This document shows positions 1 to 8,213 of a DNA stretch of 64,000 bases, piece by piece; position 1 is the stretch's first letter; every line of letters begins with the position of its first letter. A program made the position numbers and the translations under genes. Location of the stretch: NCBI RefSeq assembly GCF_019458805.1, contig NZ_JAIBOA010000005.1:124001-188000 (forward strand). Direction: 5' to 3'. The notes beneath the pieces were generated by a model. That model saw only the letters and a list, made by a program, of their open reading frames with translations, was not told the origin of the DNA and ran no database searches. The DNA comes from Actinomadura parmotrematis (GTDB lineage: Bacteria; Actinomycetota; Actinomycetes; Streptosporangiales; Streptosporangiaceae).

Positions 1-586
1 CGTCCCGCAGCGACACCTCGACCTGTCCGCCGCGCCCGGAGACGATCTGCGCGAGCAGGCCGAGGGCGGCGGCGAGGCCCGCGCTGTTGTCGGCCGAGGA
101 GTAGCCGGGCAGCGTCGGCGGGCCGTCCGGATCGCCGGTGAGGGCGGCCACGCCGGTGGCGGCCTGGACGATGTAGTCGAACGCCGGGACGTCGCCGGCG
201 TCCATGCCGAAGCCGGTGAGCGCGACGCAGACGAGCCGCTCGTTCCAGCGGCGCAGCGCGTCGTAGGTGAGGCCGAGGCGGCGGATCGCCGACGGCTTCA
301 GGTTGGCCAGCAGGGCGTGCGCGCCGGCGGCCAGCTCGCCGAGGCGCTCCTGCCCGGCGGGCGTCCCGAGGTCCAGGCGGACGCTCCGCTTGCCGCGGTT
401 CAGGCTGGCGAAGTAGGCGTCGCCGACCTGCCGGGAGATGTCCCCGCCGGCCGGCTCGATCTTGGTGACCTCGGCGCCGAGGTCGGCGAGCAGCATCGTC
501 GCGTAGGGGCCCGCCAGCATGTGGCCGACCTCCAGGACGCGGACGCCGGCGAGCGGCCCGGCCGTCACGGGCGGGCTCCCGCTCAC
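1..586 (-). CDS. CaiB/BaiF family (type III) CoA transferase, 3' part outside window
   Basis: This is the N-terminal 195 codons of a class III CoA transferase; the rest lies beyond base 1. Members move CoA between organic acids. The visible protein has the family N-terminus: GVRVLEVGHMLAGPYA, then LLADLGAEVTKIEPAGGD, and the LNRGKRSVRLDL segment around residues 65-80. The GTG start is chosen because it overlaps the TGA stop of the upstream LLM oxidoreductase (GTGA), which indicates translational coupling. It is the last visible gene of a minus-strand operon with the acyl-CoA mutase subunits, so it probably makes or recycles a CoA thioester in that pathway. The actual acid substrate cannot be read from the sequence. 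Confidence 0.88.
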   Translation of the reverse strand, partial: MSGSPPVTAGPLAGVRVLEVGHMLAGPYATMLLADLGAEVTKIEPAGGDISRQVGDAYFASLNRGKRSVRLDLGTPAGQERLGELAAGAHALLANLKPSAIRRLGLTYDALRRWNERLVCVALTGFGMDAGDVPAFDYIVQAATGVAALTGDPDGPPTLPGYSSADNSAGLAAALGLLAQIVSGRGGQVEVSLRD

Positions 587-1542
587 GGCAGGTCCGCGGC
601 GAGCGCGGCGAGCATCTCGCGGGTGCGGCGCTTGGAGGCGACCAGCTCGTCGCGGGTCTCGCCGATCGGCAGCAGCCGTACCGACAGGTCGGTGACTCCG
701 GCGTCGGCGAACCGGCGGAGCCGGGCGGCGATCGCCGCCTCGTCGCCCGCCGCGCAGAGACCGCCGATGTCGGTGGCGTCGCCGTGCTCCAGCAGGCGCT
801 GGTAGTTGGGGGAGATCTCGGCCTCGCCGAGGATGCGGTTGGCGCGCTCGCGCGCCGCCGCGACCTCCCCCGGCCGGCACAGGCAGACCGGGACGCCCGC
901 GACGACGCGCGGCGCGGGCCGGCCGGCGTTCTCGGCGGCCTTGGTGATGCGGGGCACGACGTGCTCGCCGACGGCGCGCTCGTCGGCCATCCACAGCACC
1001 GTCCCGTCGGCCCGCTCCCCCGCGATCGTCAGCATGACGGGGCCGAGCGCCGCCACCAGCACCGGCAGCGGGCCGCCGACGGGGGCGAGGTCCAGAGGGT
1101 TGTGCACGGTGAACGTCGCGTTCTCCACGTTCACCGGGCCGGGGCCCGCCAGCGCGGCGGCGAGGACCTCCAGGTAGTCACGGGTGTAGGCGGCGGGCCG
1201 CTCGTAGGGCAGGCCGAGCATGTCGCGCACGATCCAGTGGTGGGAGGGCCCGACGCCGAGCGCGACCCGCCCGGGGGCGGCGGCCTGCGCCGCGATCGCC
1301 TGCCGGGCCAGCGCGACCGGGTGCTGGGCCTGCAGCGGGACGACGGCGGTGCCGATCTCGATGCGGGACGTGCGGGCCCCGAGCAGCGCGACCGTGACGA
1401 GGGCGTCGAGGTCGGTCGGGAGCTGCGGCACCCAGACGGTCGCGAGGCCCGCCTCCTCGGCCCACCGCACGTCCTCGACCATCCGGCCGATCTTCCGGGC
1501 CGGGTCGCCCCGGTCCGGGCCGGTCATCACACCGATCCGCAC
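583..1542 (-). CDS. LLM class (luciferase-like, probably F420-dependent) oxidoreductase
   Basis: A 319-residue luciferase-like monooxygenase fold protein. It begins MRIGVMTGPD and carries WAEEAGLATVWVPQL (about residues 27-41), the IEIGTAVVPLQAQHPVALARQA strand-helix and the GRVALGVGPSHHW segment typical of actinobacterial F420-dependent members. The GTG start has a good ribosome site (GGAGG, 6 bases upstream). It sits between the mutase subunits and a CoA transferase, with a 69-base gap upstream and a 4-base overlap downstream, so it belongs to the same operon. It probably carries out a hydride transfer on a pathway intermediate. F420 rather than FMN use is inferred from family and taxon, not from a decisive residue. 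Confidence 0.88.
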   Translation of the reverse strand: MRIGVMTGPDRGDPARKIGRMVEDVRWAEEAGLATVWVPQLPTDLDALVTVALLGARTSRIEIGTAVVPLQAQHPVALARQAIAAQAAAPGRVALGVGPSHHWIVRDMLGLPYERPAAYTRDYLEVLAAALAGPGPVNVENATFTVHNPLDLAPVGGPLPVLVAALGPVMLTIAGERADGTVLWMADERAVGEHVVPRITKAAENAGRPAPRVVAGVPVCLCRPGEVAAARERANRILGEAEISPNYQRLLEHGDATDIGGLCAAGDEAAIAARLRRFADAGVTDLSVRLLPIGETRDELVASKRRTREMLAALAADLP

Positions 1543-1611
1543 GCTTCCTCCAGGTCTCCACGGTTCGGCCCGCCCGGTGGCGGGGCGGGGCAGGGCGAGG
1601 GTGGGGCGGGA

Positions 1612-2013
1612 TCAGGGCGAGGCGGCCGCGGCGGCGAGCGCGCGGACCTCGGCCACCAGCTCGTCCAGCGGCGTGCCGGTCGGGAAGACCGCCGCGGCGC
1701 CCGCCTCCTTCAGGAGCGGGACGTCGGCGGCGGGGATGGTGCCGCCGACGACGACGGTCACGTCCCCGGCGCCCGCCTCGCGCAGCGCCGCGGTGACGCG
1801 GGCGGTCAGCGCGACGTGGGCGCCGGACAGGATGCTGAGGCCGACGACGGCGACGTCCTCCTGCAGCGCGATCGCCACGATCTCCTCGACCCGCCGCCGG
1901 ATCCCGGTGTAGATCACTTCCAGGCCGGCGTCGCGCAGCGCCCGCGCGACGATCTTGGCGCCGCGGTCGTGGCCGTCCAGGCCGGGCTTGGCGACGAGCA
2001 CCCGGGCCGGCAT
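1612..2013 (-). CDS. Acyl-CoA mutase small subunit, cobalamin-binding
   Basis: A 133-residue B12-binding domain, the separate small subunit of a methylmalonyl-CoA mutase-type enzyme. The base-off/His-on motif DGHDRG is at residues 13-18, with His15 expected to ligate cobalt; GLSILSGAH and VVVGG follow in the places that bind the nucleotide tail of cobalamin. The ATG overlaps the stop of the large subunit (ATGA), so the two are translationally coupled and should be made in equal amounts. Its length is normal for stand-alone subunits of IcmB/HcmB type. Confidence 0.92.
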   Translation of the reverse strand: MPARVLVAKPGLDGHDRGAKIVARALRDAGLEVIYTGIRRRVEEIVAIALQEDVAVVGLSILSGAHVALTARVTAALREAGAGDVTVVVGGTIPAADVPLLKEAGAAAVFPTGTPLDELVAEVRALAAAAASP

Positions 2014-3590
2014 CAGAACACCACCGGCTGCTGGAACTCGCCCCACACGCCGGTGAGGGTCGCGACCATCTCGCCCACGGTGCAGTACGCGCCGGCGCAG
2101 TCGATCAGGGGGCCCATGAGGTTGGTGTCGCCCTCGGCGGCGCGGGCGAGATCGTCCAGGCGGGCGCGGACGGCGGCGGCGTCGCGTTCGGCCTTCACCC
2201 GGGCGAGGCGTTTCAGCTGCCGCTCGCGGCCGGCGGCGTCCAGCGCGTAGGCGGCGGTTTCGGGGACCGGCTCGCCGGTGGCGAAGCGGTTGACGCCGAC
2301 GACCGGGCGCTCGCCCGACTCGACGTCGCGGTGCAGGCGGAACGCCTCGTCGGCGATGAGGCGCTGCAGGTAGCCGTCCTCGATCGCGCGGACCATGCCG
2401 CCGTGCCCCTCGATGTCGGCCATCACCTGGGTGATGCGCTCCTCGGTGGCGTCGGTCAGGGCCTCGACGAAGTAGGAGCCGCCGAGCGGGTCGGCGACGC
2501 GGGCGACGCCGGTCTCGTGCGCGAGGATCTGCTGGGTGCGGAGCGCCAGCGTCGCCGACTCCTCGCTCGGCAGCGCGAACGGCTCGTCCCAGGCCGCGGT
2601 GAACATCGACTGGACGCCGCCGAGGACCGAGGCCATCGCCTCGTAGGCCACCCGCACGATGTTGTTGTGCGCCTGCGGCGCGTACAGCGACGCGCCGCCC
2701 GCCACGCACCCGAAGCGGAACATCGACGCCTTGCCGGTGGTCGCGCCGTAGCGCTCGCGGACGATCGTCGCCCAGCGGCGGCGGCCCGCCCGGTACTTGG
2801 CGATCTCCTCGAAGAAGTCGCCGTGGGTGTAGAAGAAGAACGACACCTGCGGCGCGAATCGCTCGATGGTCAGGCGGCCGCGCTCCAGGACGGTGTCGCA
2901 GTACACCACGCCGTCGGCGAGGGTGAACGCCATCTCCTGGACGGCGGTCGCGCCCGCGTCGCGGAAGTGCGCGCCCGCCACCGAGATGGCGTTGAACCGG
3001 GGCACCTCGGCCGCGCAGAACTCGATCGTGTCGGCGATCAGCCGCAGCGAGGGGTCCGGCGGCCAGATCCAGGTGCCGCGCGAGGCGTACTCCTTGAGGA
3101 TGTCGTTCTGGATCGTGCCGGTCAGCTTCGCCCGGGGCACGCCCGCGCGCTCGGCGGCCGCCACGTAGAGCGCCAGCAGGATCGCGGCCGTGCCGTTGAT
3201 GGTGAAGCTGGTGCTGATCCGGTCCAGCGGGATGCCGGCGAACAGGATCTCGGCGTCGGCGAGGGTGTCGACCGCGACGCCGACGCGGCCGACCTCCTCG
3301 CCGACCTCGGGATGGTCGGAGTCGTAGCCGCACTGCGTCGGCAGGTCCAGCGCCACCGACAGGCCGGTGCCGCCCTGGTCGAGCAGGTAGCGGTAGCGGC
3401 GGTTGGACTCCTCGGCCGTGCCGAAACCCGAGTACTGCCGGATCGTCCAGAGCCGGCCCCGGTAGCCCGTCGGGTAGTTGCCGCGGGTGAAGGGGAAGGC
3501 GCCCGGCGGGGGCGGGTCGGCGGCCCGGTCGTCCGGCCCGTAGACCGGACGCACCGGGACGCCCGAGGAGGTGTGCGCGAAGTCGTCCAT
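2013..3590 (-). CDS. Acyl-CoA mutase large subunit (methylmalonyl-CoA mutase type)
   Basis: A 525-residue TIM-barrel subunit that catalyses adenosylcobalamin-dependent 1,2-rearrangement of an acyl-CoA. Visible landmarks are [16 protein letters not shown] (residues 48-63), [17 protein letters not shown] (158-174), [10 protein letters not shown] (205-214) and [10 protein letters not shown]. By alignment to Propionibacterium MCM, Tyr53 matches Tyr89, Arg171 matches Arg207 and His208 matches His244. Isobutyryl-CoA mutases replace the first two, so a carboxylated acyl-CoA such as methylmalonyl-CoA is favoured. No MeaB-type GTPase chaperone is nearby. The gene leads an operon with the B12 subunit, LLM oxidoreductase and CoA transferase. 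The 80-base upstream gap holds two copies of the island's operator half-site. Confidence 0.93.
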   Translation of the reverse strand: MDDFAHTSSGVPVRPVYGPDDRAADPPPPGAFPFTRGNYPTGYRGRLWTIRQYSGFGTAEESNRRYRYLLDQGGTGLSVALDLPTQCGYDSDHPEVGEEVGRVGVAVDTLADAEILFAGIPLDRISTSFTINGTAAILLALYVAAAERAGVPRAKLTGTIQNDILKEYASRGTWIWPPDPSLRLIADTIEFCAAEVPRFNAISVAGAHFRDAGATAVQEMAFTLADGVVYCDTVLERGRLTIERFAPQVSFFFYTHGDFFEEIAKYRAGRRRWATIVRERYGATTGKASMFRFGCVAGGASLYAPQAHNNIVRVAYEAMASVLGGVQSMFTAAWDEPFALPSEESATLALRTQQILAHETGVARVADPLGGSYFVEALTDATEERITQVMADIEGHGGMVRAIEDGYLQRLIADEAFRLHRDVESGERPVVGVNRFATGEPVPETAAYALDAAGRERQLKRLARVKAERDAAAVRARLDDLARAAEGDTNLMGPLIDCAGAYCTVGEMVATLTGVWGEFQQPVVF

Positions 3591-3616
3591 CGCCGATTAC
3601 GCTACTTCCAGTTTAC

Positions 3617-3644
3617 GAGAATGCCAATACCGTAGATGAGAATG
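3617..3644 (-). promoter_or_regulatory. Paired operator half-sites upstream of the mutase operon
   Basis: Two copies of GAGAATG (minus strand CATTCTC) start at 3617 and 3638, exactly 21 bp apart, inside the only gap before the mutase gene. The half-site is the same as in the perfect inverted repeat at 6292-6312. Spacing of two helical turns would place two protein units on one face of the DNA. This is probably a weaker or differently arranged operator of the same regulator. Confidence 0.5.
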
Positions 3645-3669
3645 ATATTTCCGCAGGGTCGGGCGGCGG

Positions 3670-5097
3670 TCATCGCAGCAGGTCCTTCATGACCTTGCCG
3701 GTGGCGTTGACCGGCAGCTCGTCGAGGAACCGCACGGTCCGTGGCACCTTGAAGCCCGCCATCCGGGTGCGGCTCCAGGCGATCAGGTCGTCGGCCGACA
3801 GCTCGCCCCGGCGCACCACGTACGCCCGGCCGACCTGGCCGAGCCGCTCGTCGGGCACGCCGACGACGGCGACCTGCGCGACCCCGGGATGCTCCAGCAG
3901 GAAGCCCTCGATCTCGGCGGGGTAGGCGTTGAAGCCGCCGACGATGAACATGTCCTTCTTGCGTCCGGTGATCTTCAGGTGGCCGCGCGCGTCCAGCTCG
4001 CCGAGGTCGCCGGTGCGCAGCCACCCGTCGGGGTCGATCGCCTCGGCCGTCGCGGCGGGGTCGTCGAGGTAGCCCTTCATGACGCTGTAGCCGCGCACGA
4101 GGACCTCGCCGTCGGGCGCGATCCGCACCTCCAGGCCGTCGCAGGGCGTGCCGACGGTCGTGGCGATGTCCTCGAAGGTGTCGCCGGCCCGGGACGCGGT
4201 GGCGGTGCCGGCCTCGGTGAGCCCGTACCCCGTCATGATCGACTGGAAGGGCAGCTCCTCGCGTACGCGCCGGATCAGCTCCACCGGGATGTCGGCGGCG
4301 CCGGTCACCGCCGCCCGCAGCGACGACAGGTCGCGCTCGCCGGCCGCGTCCAGCAGCGCGTGATAGAGCGTCGGCGGGCCGGGCAGCATCGTCACGCGCT
4401 CCCGCTCGACCAGGTCGAGGACGCGCTCCACCTCGAACACCGCGACCGGCAGGATCGTCGCGCCCCGGATGAGCGAGGCGACGCAGCCCGCCTTGTACCC
4501 GAAGATGTGGAAGAACGGGTTGACGATCAGGTAGCGGTCGCCGCGCCGCAGGTCGGCGAGGTCGCACCACTCGGCGTACATCCGCAGCGTCTGGGCGTGC
4601 GTCATCATGACGCCCTTCGGGCGGCCGGTCGTGCCCGAGGTGAACATGATGTCGCAGACGTCGTCGCCCTCGCCGTGGCGCTCCAGCGGCGTCCCGCTGC
4701 CCAGGAAGTCCGAGGTGATGTCGATGGCCGGGACGCCGTCCGGGGCGGTGTAGTCCGCGCCGAGGAAGCCGGGCCGGACGAGGACGCCCTTGGCCCCGCT
4801 CCGCCGGATGATGTCGCCCGCCTCGTCGGCCTTGAACCGGGTGTTGATCGGGACCAGCACGCCGCCGGCGGCGAGCAGCCCGAACGCCGCGATGATCCAC
4901 TCGGCGGAGTTGGGCGCCCACACCGCCATCCGGTCGCCCGGCTCCACGCCGAAGGAGGCGTAGGCGCCGGCGGCGACGCGGACGCGTTCGGCCAGCTCGG
5001 TGAAGGTGAGGCGGAGCGGCCCGTCCACCACCGCCTCGGCGTCCCCGAACCGCTCCGCCGCGTCCAGGACCATCCGGGAGATGGTCGGCCAGGTCAT
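3670..5097 (-). CDS. AMP-forming acyl-CoA synthetase
   Basis: A 475-residue ANL-superfamily ligase that activates a carboxylic acid with ATP and CoA. The P-loop FTSGTTGRPKG is at residues 152-162, followed by YGLTEAG (aromatic/Thr-Glu motif), GWLRTGDLG with the ATP-binding Asp, GRKKDM and FNAYPAEIE at the hinge, and the catalytic Lys in VNATGKVMK near the C-terminus. The ATG overlaps the stop of the upstream amidohydrolase (ATGA), so the two form one transcript. Length is slightly short for the family but complete. The acid substrate is unknown; branched or alicyclic acids are plausible from the company it keeps. Confidence 0.93.
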   Translation of the reverse strand: MTWPTISRMVLDAAERFGDAEAVVDGPLRLTFTELAERVRVAAGAYASFGVEPGDRMAVWAPNSAEWIIAAFGLLAAGGVLVPINTRFKADEAGDIIRRSGAKGVLVRPGFLGADYTAPDGVPAIDITSDFLGSGTPLERHGEGDDVCDIMFTSGTTGRPKGVMMTHAQTLRMYAEWCDLADLRRGDRYLIVNPFFHIFGYKAGCVASLIRGATILPVAVFEVERVLDLVERERVTMLPGPPTLYHALLDAAGERDLSSLRAAVTGAADIPVELIRRVREELPFQSIMTGYGLTEAGTATASRAGDTFEDIATTVGTPCDGLEVRIAPDGEVLVRGYSVMKGYLDDPAATAEAIDPDGWLRTGDLGELDARGHLKITGRKKDMFIVGGFNAYPAEIEGFLLEHPGVAQVAVVGVPDERLGQVGRAYVVRRGELSADDLIAWSRTRMAGFKVPRTVRFLDELPVNATGKVMKDLLR

Positions 5098-6272
5098 ACC
5101 GACATCAAGCGGGCCAGGTTGCCGCCCATGATCTTGGCCTGGTCGGCCTCGCCGAAGCCGCTGAGGGCGTCGACGTAGCTGACCGGGTCGGCGAGGCCCT
5201 CGGGGTGGGGGTAGTCGGAGCCGAACAGCACCCGCTCGACGCCGATGAGGCCGGCGAGGTCGACCATGTCCTCCTCCCAGAACGGGCTGACGTGCAGGGT
5301 GCGCTTGACCGCTTCGACCGGGTCCTCGCCGAACGCCTCGGGGGCCTTCTTGTGAACGTCGGCGAGCTGGCCGAGCAGCGGTGCCACCCAGGACGAGCCG
5401 TTCTCGATGACCGCGATCTTCAGGTCGGGGAACCGGGTGAGCAGGCCGTGGCAGGCCATCGACCCGACCGCGTCGGTGACCGGCCGCCACTCGCCGAGCA
5501 TCCGGAAGGCGTTGGTCTTGAACGGCAGCATCTCCGCGCCGTGGCCCTCCCAGTCGTTGGCGTACCGGCTGTAGCCGCTGTCGGAGGAGTGCATGCCGAC
5601 GACGATGCCCTCGTCCACGACGCGCCTCCAGAACGGGTCGAACTCCGGCAGCGCGAACGAGCGCGGGCCCCGGTAGCCGGGGACGGGCGCGGGCCGGATC
5701 AGCACCGTCTTCGCGCCGCGCTCCAGGCACCAGTCCAGCTCGGCGATCGCCTTGTCGACGATGGGCAGGCTGATGACGGGCGTGGTGAAGATGCGGTCCT
5801 TGTAGTTGAAGGACCAGGTCTCGTGCAGCCACTGGTTGAGGGAGTGCACGACGATGTGGATCAGCTCGGGGTCGTCGCGCATGCGCTCCTCGATGAGGCT
5901 CGCGAGCGTCGGGAACATGAGGGTGCGCTGGATGCCGAGCTCGTCCATCAGCTCCAGGCGCGGCTGCGGCTCGCGGAAGGCCGGGATGGAGCGCATCGGC
6001 TTGCCGAAGATCTCCCGGCGGCTCTTGCCCTCGGGGTTGCCGTTGCGGAAGTACTCCTCCATCGCGCCCGGCCGGGCGACGACCTCGAAGGTCGGGTTCG
6101 GGATGTAGTCGCTGATCTGGCCCCGGATGGCGATCTTGGTACGGCCGTTCACCTGCACGTACTGGATCGCGCTCTCGTACTGCTTCGGCAGGTACCGGGT
6201 CAGCGCGTCCTCGGTCTCGTACAGGTGGTTGTCGGCGTCGAACAGCGGATAGGGCAGCTCACGCGAGGGCAT
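5094..6272 (-). CDS. Amidohydrolase_2 family metal-dependent hydrolase/decarboxylase
   Basis: A 392-residue TIM-barrel metalloenzyme of the amidohydrolase_2 (ACMSD-like) family. The N-terminal LFDADNHLYE supplies the first metal-binding Asp/His residues; GMHSSD and FGSDYPHPEG near the C-terminus carry further metal ligands. The start at 6272 is chosen for its strong ribosome site AAAGGAGG; an upstream in-frame extension lacks any conserved residue and crosses the operator. It is the first gene of an operon with the acyl-CoA synthetase. Relatives hydrolyse or decarboxylate ring-opened acids, so it may act on a carbonyl-containing acid just before CoA activation. The specific reaction is not predictable. 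Confidence 0.88.
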   Translation of the reverse strand: MPSRELPYPLFDADNHLYETEDALTRYLPKQYESAIQYVQVNGRTKIAIRGQISDYIPNPTFEVVARPGAMEEYFRNGNPEGKSRREIFGKPMRSIPAFREPQPRLELMDELGIQRTLMFPTLASLIEERMRDDPELIHIVVHSLNQWLHETWSFNYKDRIFTTPVISLPIVDKAIAELDWCLERGAKTVLIRPAPVPGYRGPRSFALPEFDPFWRRVVDEGIVVGMHSSDSGYSRYANDWEGHGAEMLPFKTNAFRMLGEWRPVTDAVGSMACHGLLTRFPDLKIAVIENGSSWVAPLLGQLADVHKKAPEAFGEDPVEAVKRTLHVSPFWEEDMVDLAGLIGVERVLFGSDYPHPEGLADPVSYVDALSGFGEADQAKIMGGNLARLMSV

Positions 6273-6291
6273 GGAATCCTCCTTTGCCGAA

Positions 6292-6312
6292 TATGAGAAT
6301 GCTATTCTCATA
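6292..6312 (-). promoter_or_regulatory. Perfect inverted-repeat operator (reference copy of the island motif)
   Basis: A perfect inverted repeat with 9-base arms TATGAGAAT and ATTCTCATA separated by GCT. It lies 20 bases upstream of the amidohydrolase ATG and overlaps the stop codon of the converging-direction upstream synthetase gene. Size and symmetry fit a TetR-family dimer site. Near-identical sites occur at 8172, 26208 and 32413. Confidence 0.75.
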
Positions 6313-8149
6313 CACGGTTGGCCGCAATGTCTCGGCGGAGAATGAACTTCTGAACCTTGCCGCTGGCGGTGCGCGGCAGCTCCTGGACGGGGTGCAGCTC
6401 CTCGGGCCACTTCTGCCGCGCCATCCCGAGGCGGTCCAGGTGCTCGCGGACCTCGGGCAGGCCGGGCGGGCGGTGCCCGGGGCGGACGCGGACGAACGCC
6501 GCGGCGCGCTCGCCGAGCCGCGGGTCGGGCGCGGCGACGACGGCGGCCTCGGCGACGGCGGGCAGGGCGAGCAGCGCCTCCTCGACCTCCAGGGCGCTGA
6601 TGTTCTCGCCGCCGCGGATGATGACGTCGGCCTTGCGGTCGGTGATGGTGAGGTAGCCGTCGCCGTCGATGACGCCGATGTCACCGGTCCGGTACCAGCC
6701 GTCGGCGTCGAAGGCGCGGGCGGTGAGCTCGGGGTCGGTGTAGCCGAGACAGAGATCGGGACCGCGGCTCAGGATCTCGCCGTCGTCCGCGAGCCGGATC
6801 TCCACGCCGGGCAGCGGGTCGCCGTCGGTGTAGAGGCGCTTGGCGGCGGGCGCGGTGGCCTTGCTGCCGGTGATGGACGGATGCTCGGTGCTGCCGTAGG
6901 AACGCCATACCGTGATCCCGAGCCCCTCCAGCCGGGCCGCCACCGCCGCCGGGACCGCCGCGCCGCCGAGGCCCGCGTACCGCAGGTTCGCCAGGTGCCC
7001 CTCGGTGAAGTCGGGGTGGTCGAGCAGGCTCGTCATGTAGTAGGCCGCGCCGCCGCCGACGGCGAGGCCCTCGTCCTTGAGGAGGCGGAGCGCCTGCGCG
7101 GGATCCCAGACGTCGGCGAGGTTCACCGGGGTGCCGTCCAGCACCGGGATGAGGAACGCGTTGATCATGCCGATGAAGTGGCCGACCGGCGCCGCGGTGA
7201 GCTGGCGGCCGCGGTCGGGCGGGTAGAGGCCGGCCAGCTGGCGGGTCTCGAAGCCGAGCGTGCGGTGGCTGTGCACGACGCCCTTCGGCTCGCTGGTGGT
7301 CCCCGAGGTGAAGGCGATGAGGGCGGGCCCGTCCGGCGCCGCGTCGAGCACGCCGACCAACGGCTCGGCGGCCAGAAGCGCCCCGAAGTCCCACCCCACG
7401 CCCTCCCGGCCACCACCCCCTTGCCCGCCACATCCTTGTCCGCTGGTGTCCCGGCCGCCGCCTCCTTGACCGCTGGTGTCTCGGCCGCCACCTCCTTGAC
7501 CGCTGGCGTCCCGGCCGCCGCTCCCTTGCCCGCCAGCGTCCCGGCCGCCGCCTCCTTGCCCGCCACCTCCTAGCCCGCTGACGTCCCGGCCACCACCCCC
7601 TTGCCCGCTGACGTCCCGGCCATCGCTTCCTCGCCCGCCGGCGTCCCCGTCGCCGCCTCCTTGACCGCTGGTGTCTCGGCCGCCGACCCTTTGTGCGCTG
7701 ACGATGCCGACGGTGGGGACGTTCGCGGTGAGGTCGGGGTGGTGTGCAAGGCGGCCGAAGCGTTCGGCGGTGATGAAAACGCGCGGGCGGACGGCGGTCA
7801 GGATGTGGCCGACCTCCTTGCGCCCGTAGAAGTGCACGATCGGCACGACGGTCGCGCCGAGGAACGCCGACGCCCAGAAGACCGCCGCGGCCTCCATCCA
7901 GTTCGGCAGCTGGAAAGCGACGGCGTCGCCGGGTCCGACGCCGCGTTCGCGCAGGCCGGCAGCCAGCCGGCGTGCGACCAGTTCCACGTCCCGGAACGTT
8001 CCGCTCCAGGGCCGTTCGGCCGAGTGCACACGGAAGGGGGTGCCGGGCGCCGCGGCGAGGCCGCGCTCCAGCATCTGCCCGAGGGTGTCCCGGGTCCACC
8101 AGCCCTCCGCCTCGTACCTGGCGGCCAGGTCGGCAGGGATCGTCCGCAT
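6308..8149 (-). CDS. AMP-forming acyl-CoA synthetase with a Gly-rich decapeptide-repeat insertion
   Basis: A 613-residue acyl-CoA synthetase, about 100 residues longer than expected. Core motifs are intact: AFTSGTTSEPKG (279-290), YGSTEH, GWYRTGDIG, DRKADVIIRGGENIS and the catalytic Lys in RTASGKVQK near the C-terminus. Between the N-terminal domain and the ATP P-loop, residues 153-251 are a tandem repeat close to GGGGRDTSGQ, encoded by 30-bp repeats. The insertion keeps the frame, so the enzyme may still work with a flexible loop. The gene is divergent from the ferredoxin reductase, and both start beside the operator at 8172. The start has only a weak ribosome site. Confidence 0.9.
   Translation of the reverse strand: MRTIPADLAARYEAEGWWTRDTLGQMLERGLAAAPGTPFRVHSAERPWSGTFRDVELVARRLAAGLRERGVGPGDAVAFQLPNWMEAAAVFWASAFLGATVVPIVHFYGRKEVGHILTAVRPRVFITAERFGRLAHHPDLTANVPTVGIVSAQRVGGRDTSGQGGGDGDAGGRGSDGRDVSGQGGGGRDVSGLGGGGQGGGGRDAGGQGSGGRDASGQGGGGRDTSGQGGGGRDTSGQGCGGQGGGGREGVGWDFGALLAAEPLVGVLDAAPDGPALIAFTSGTTSEPKGVVHSHRTLGFETRQLAGLYPPDRGRQLTAAPVGHFIGMINAFLIPVLDGTPVNLADVWDPAQALRLLKDEGLAVGGGAAYYMTSLLDHPDFTEGHLANLRYAGLGGAAVPAAVAARLEGLGITVWRSYGSTEHPSITGSKATAPAAKRLYTDGDPLPGVEIRLADDGEILSRGPDLCLGYTDPELTARAFDADGWYRTGDIGVIDGDGYLTITDRKADVIIRGGENISALEVEEALLALPAVAEAAVVAAPDPRLGERAAAFVRVRPGHRPPGLPEVREHLDRLGMARQKWPEELHPVQELPRTASGKVQKFILRRDIAANRV
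7397..7693. repeat. 30-bp tandem repeat inside acyl-CoA synthetase
   Basis: About ten degenerate copies of a 30-bp unit, seen on the plus strand as CCGCCGCCTCCTTGACCGCT followed by GGTGTCTCGG. All copies stay in frame and encode GGGGRDTSGQ-like decapeptides. There are no unique spacers, so it is a minisatellite and not a CRISPR array. Confidence 0.85.
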
Positions 8150-8171
8150 GGCGTCAGCCCCAATCCGTCGA

Positions 8172-8188
8172 TGAGAATTGCACTCTCA
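8172..8188. promoter_or_regulatory. Operator between acyl-CoA synthetase and ferredoxin reductase
   Basis: TGAGAAT-TGC-ACTCTCA, one base off the perfect inverted repeat at 6292. It sits in the 64-base divergent gap, 22 bases from the synthetase ATG and 25 from the reductase ATG, and could control both directions. Confidence 0.68.
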
Positions 8189-8213
8189 CATAGAGAGAAG
8201 CTAAATTCCATAC

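Noticed and set aside
2331-3635. 434-codon open frame on the plus strand opposite the mutase
   Set aside because: Pure antisense of a strongly conserved gene, with low-complexity composition and no ribosome site.
3670-5832. 720-codon form of the acyl-CoA synthetase
   Set aside because: The first 245 codons are an off-frame reading of the amidohydrolase; the ATG at 5097 has ATGA coupling and gives the normal N-terminus.
7397-7693. CRISPR array
   Set aside because: Repeat units are contiguous with no spacers, degenerate, and in frame within a gene.
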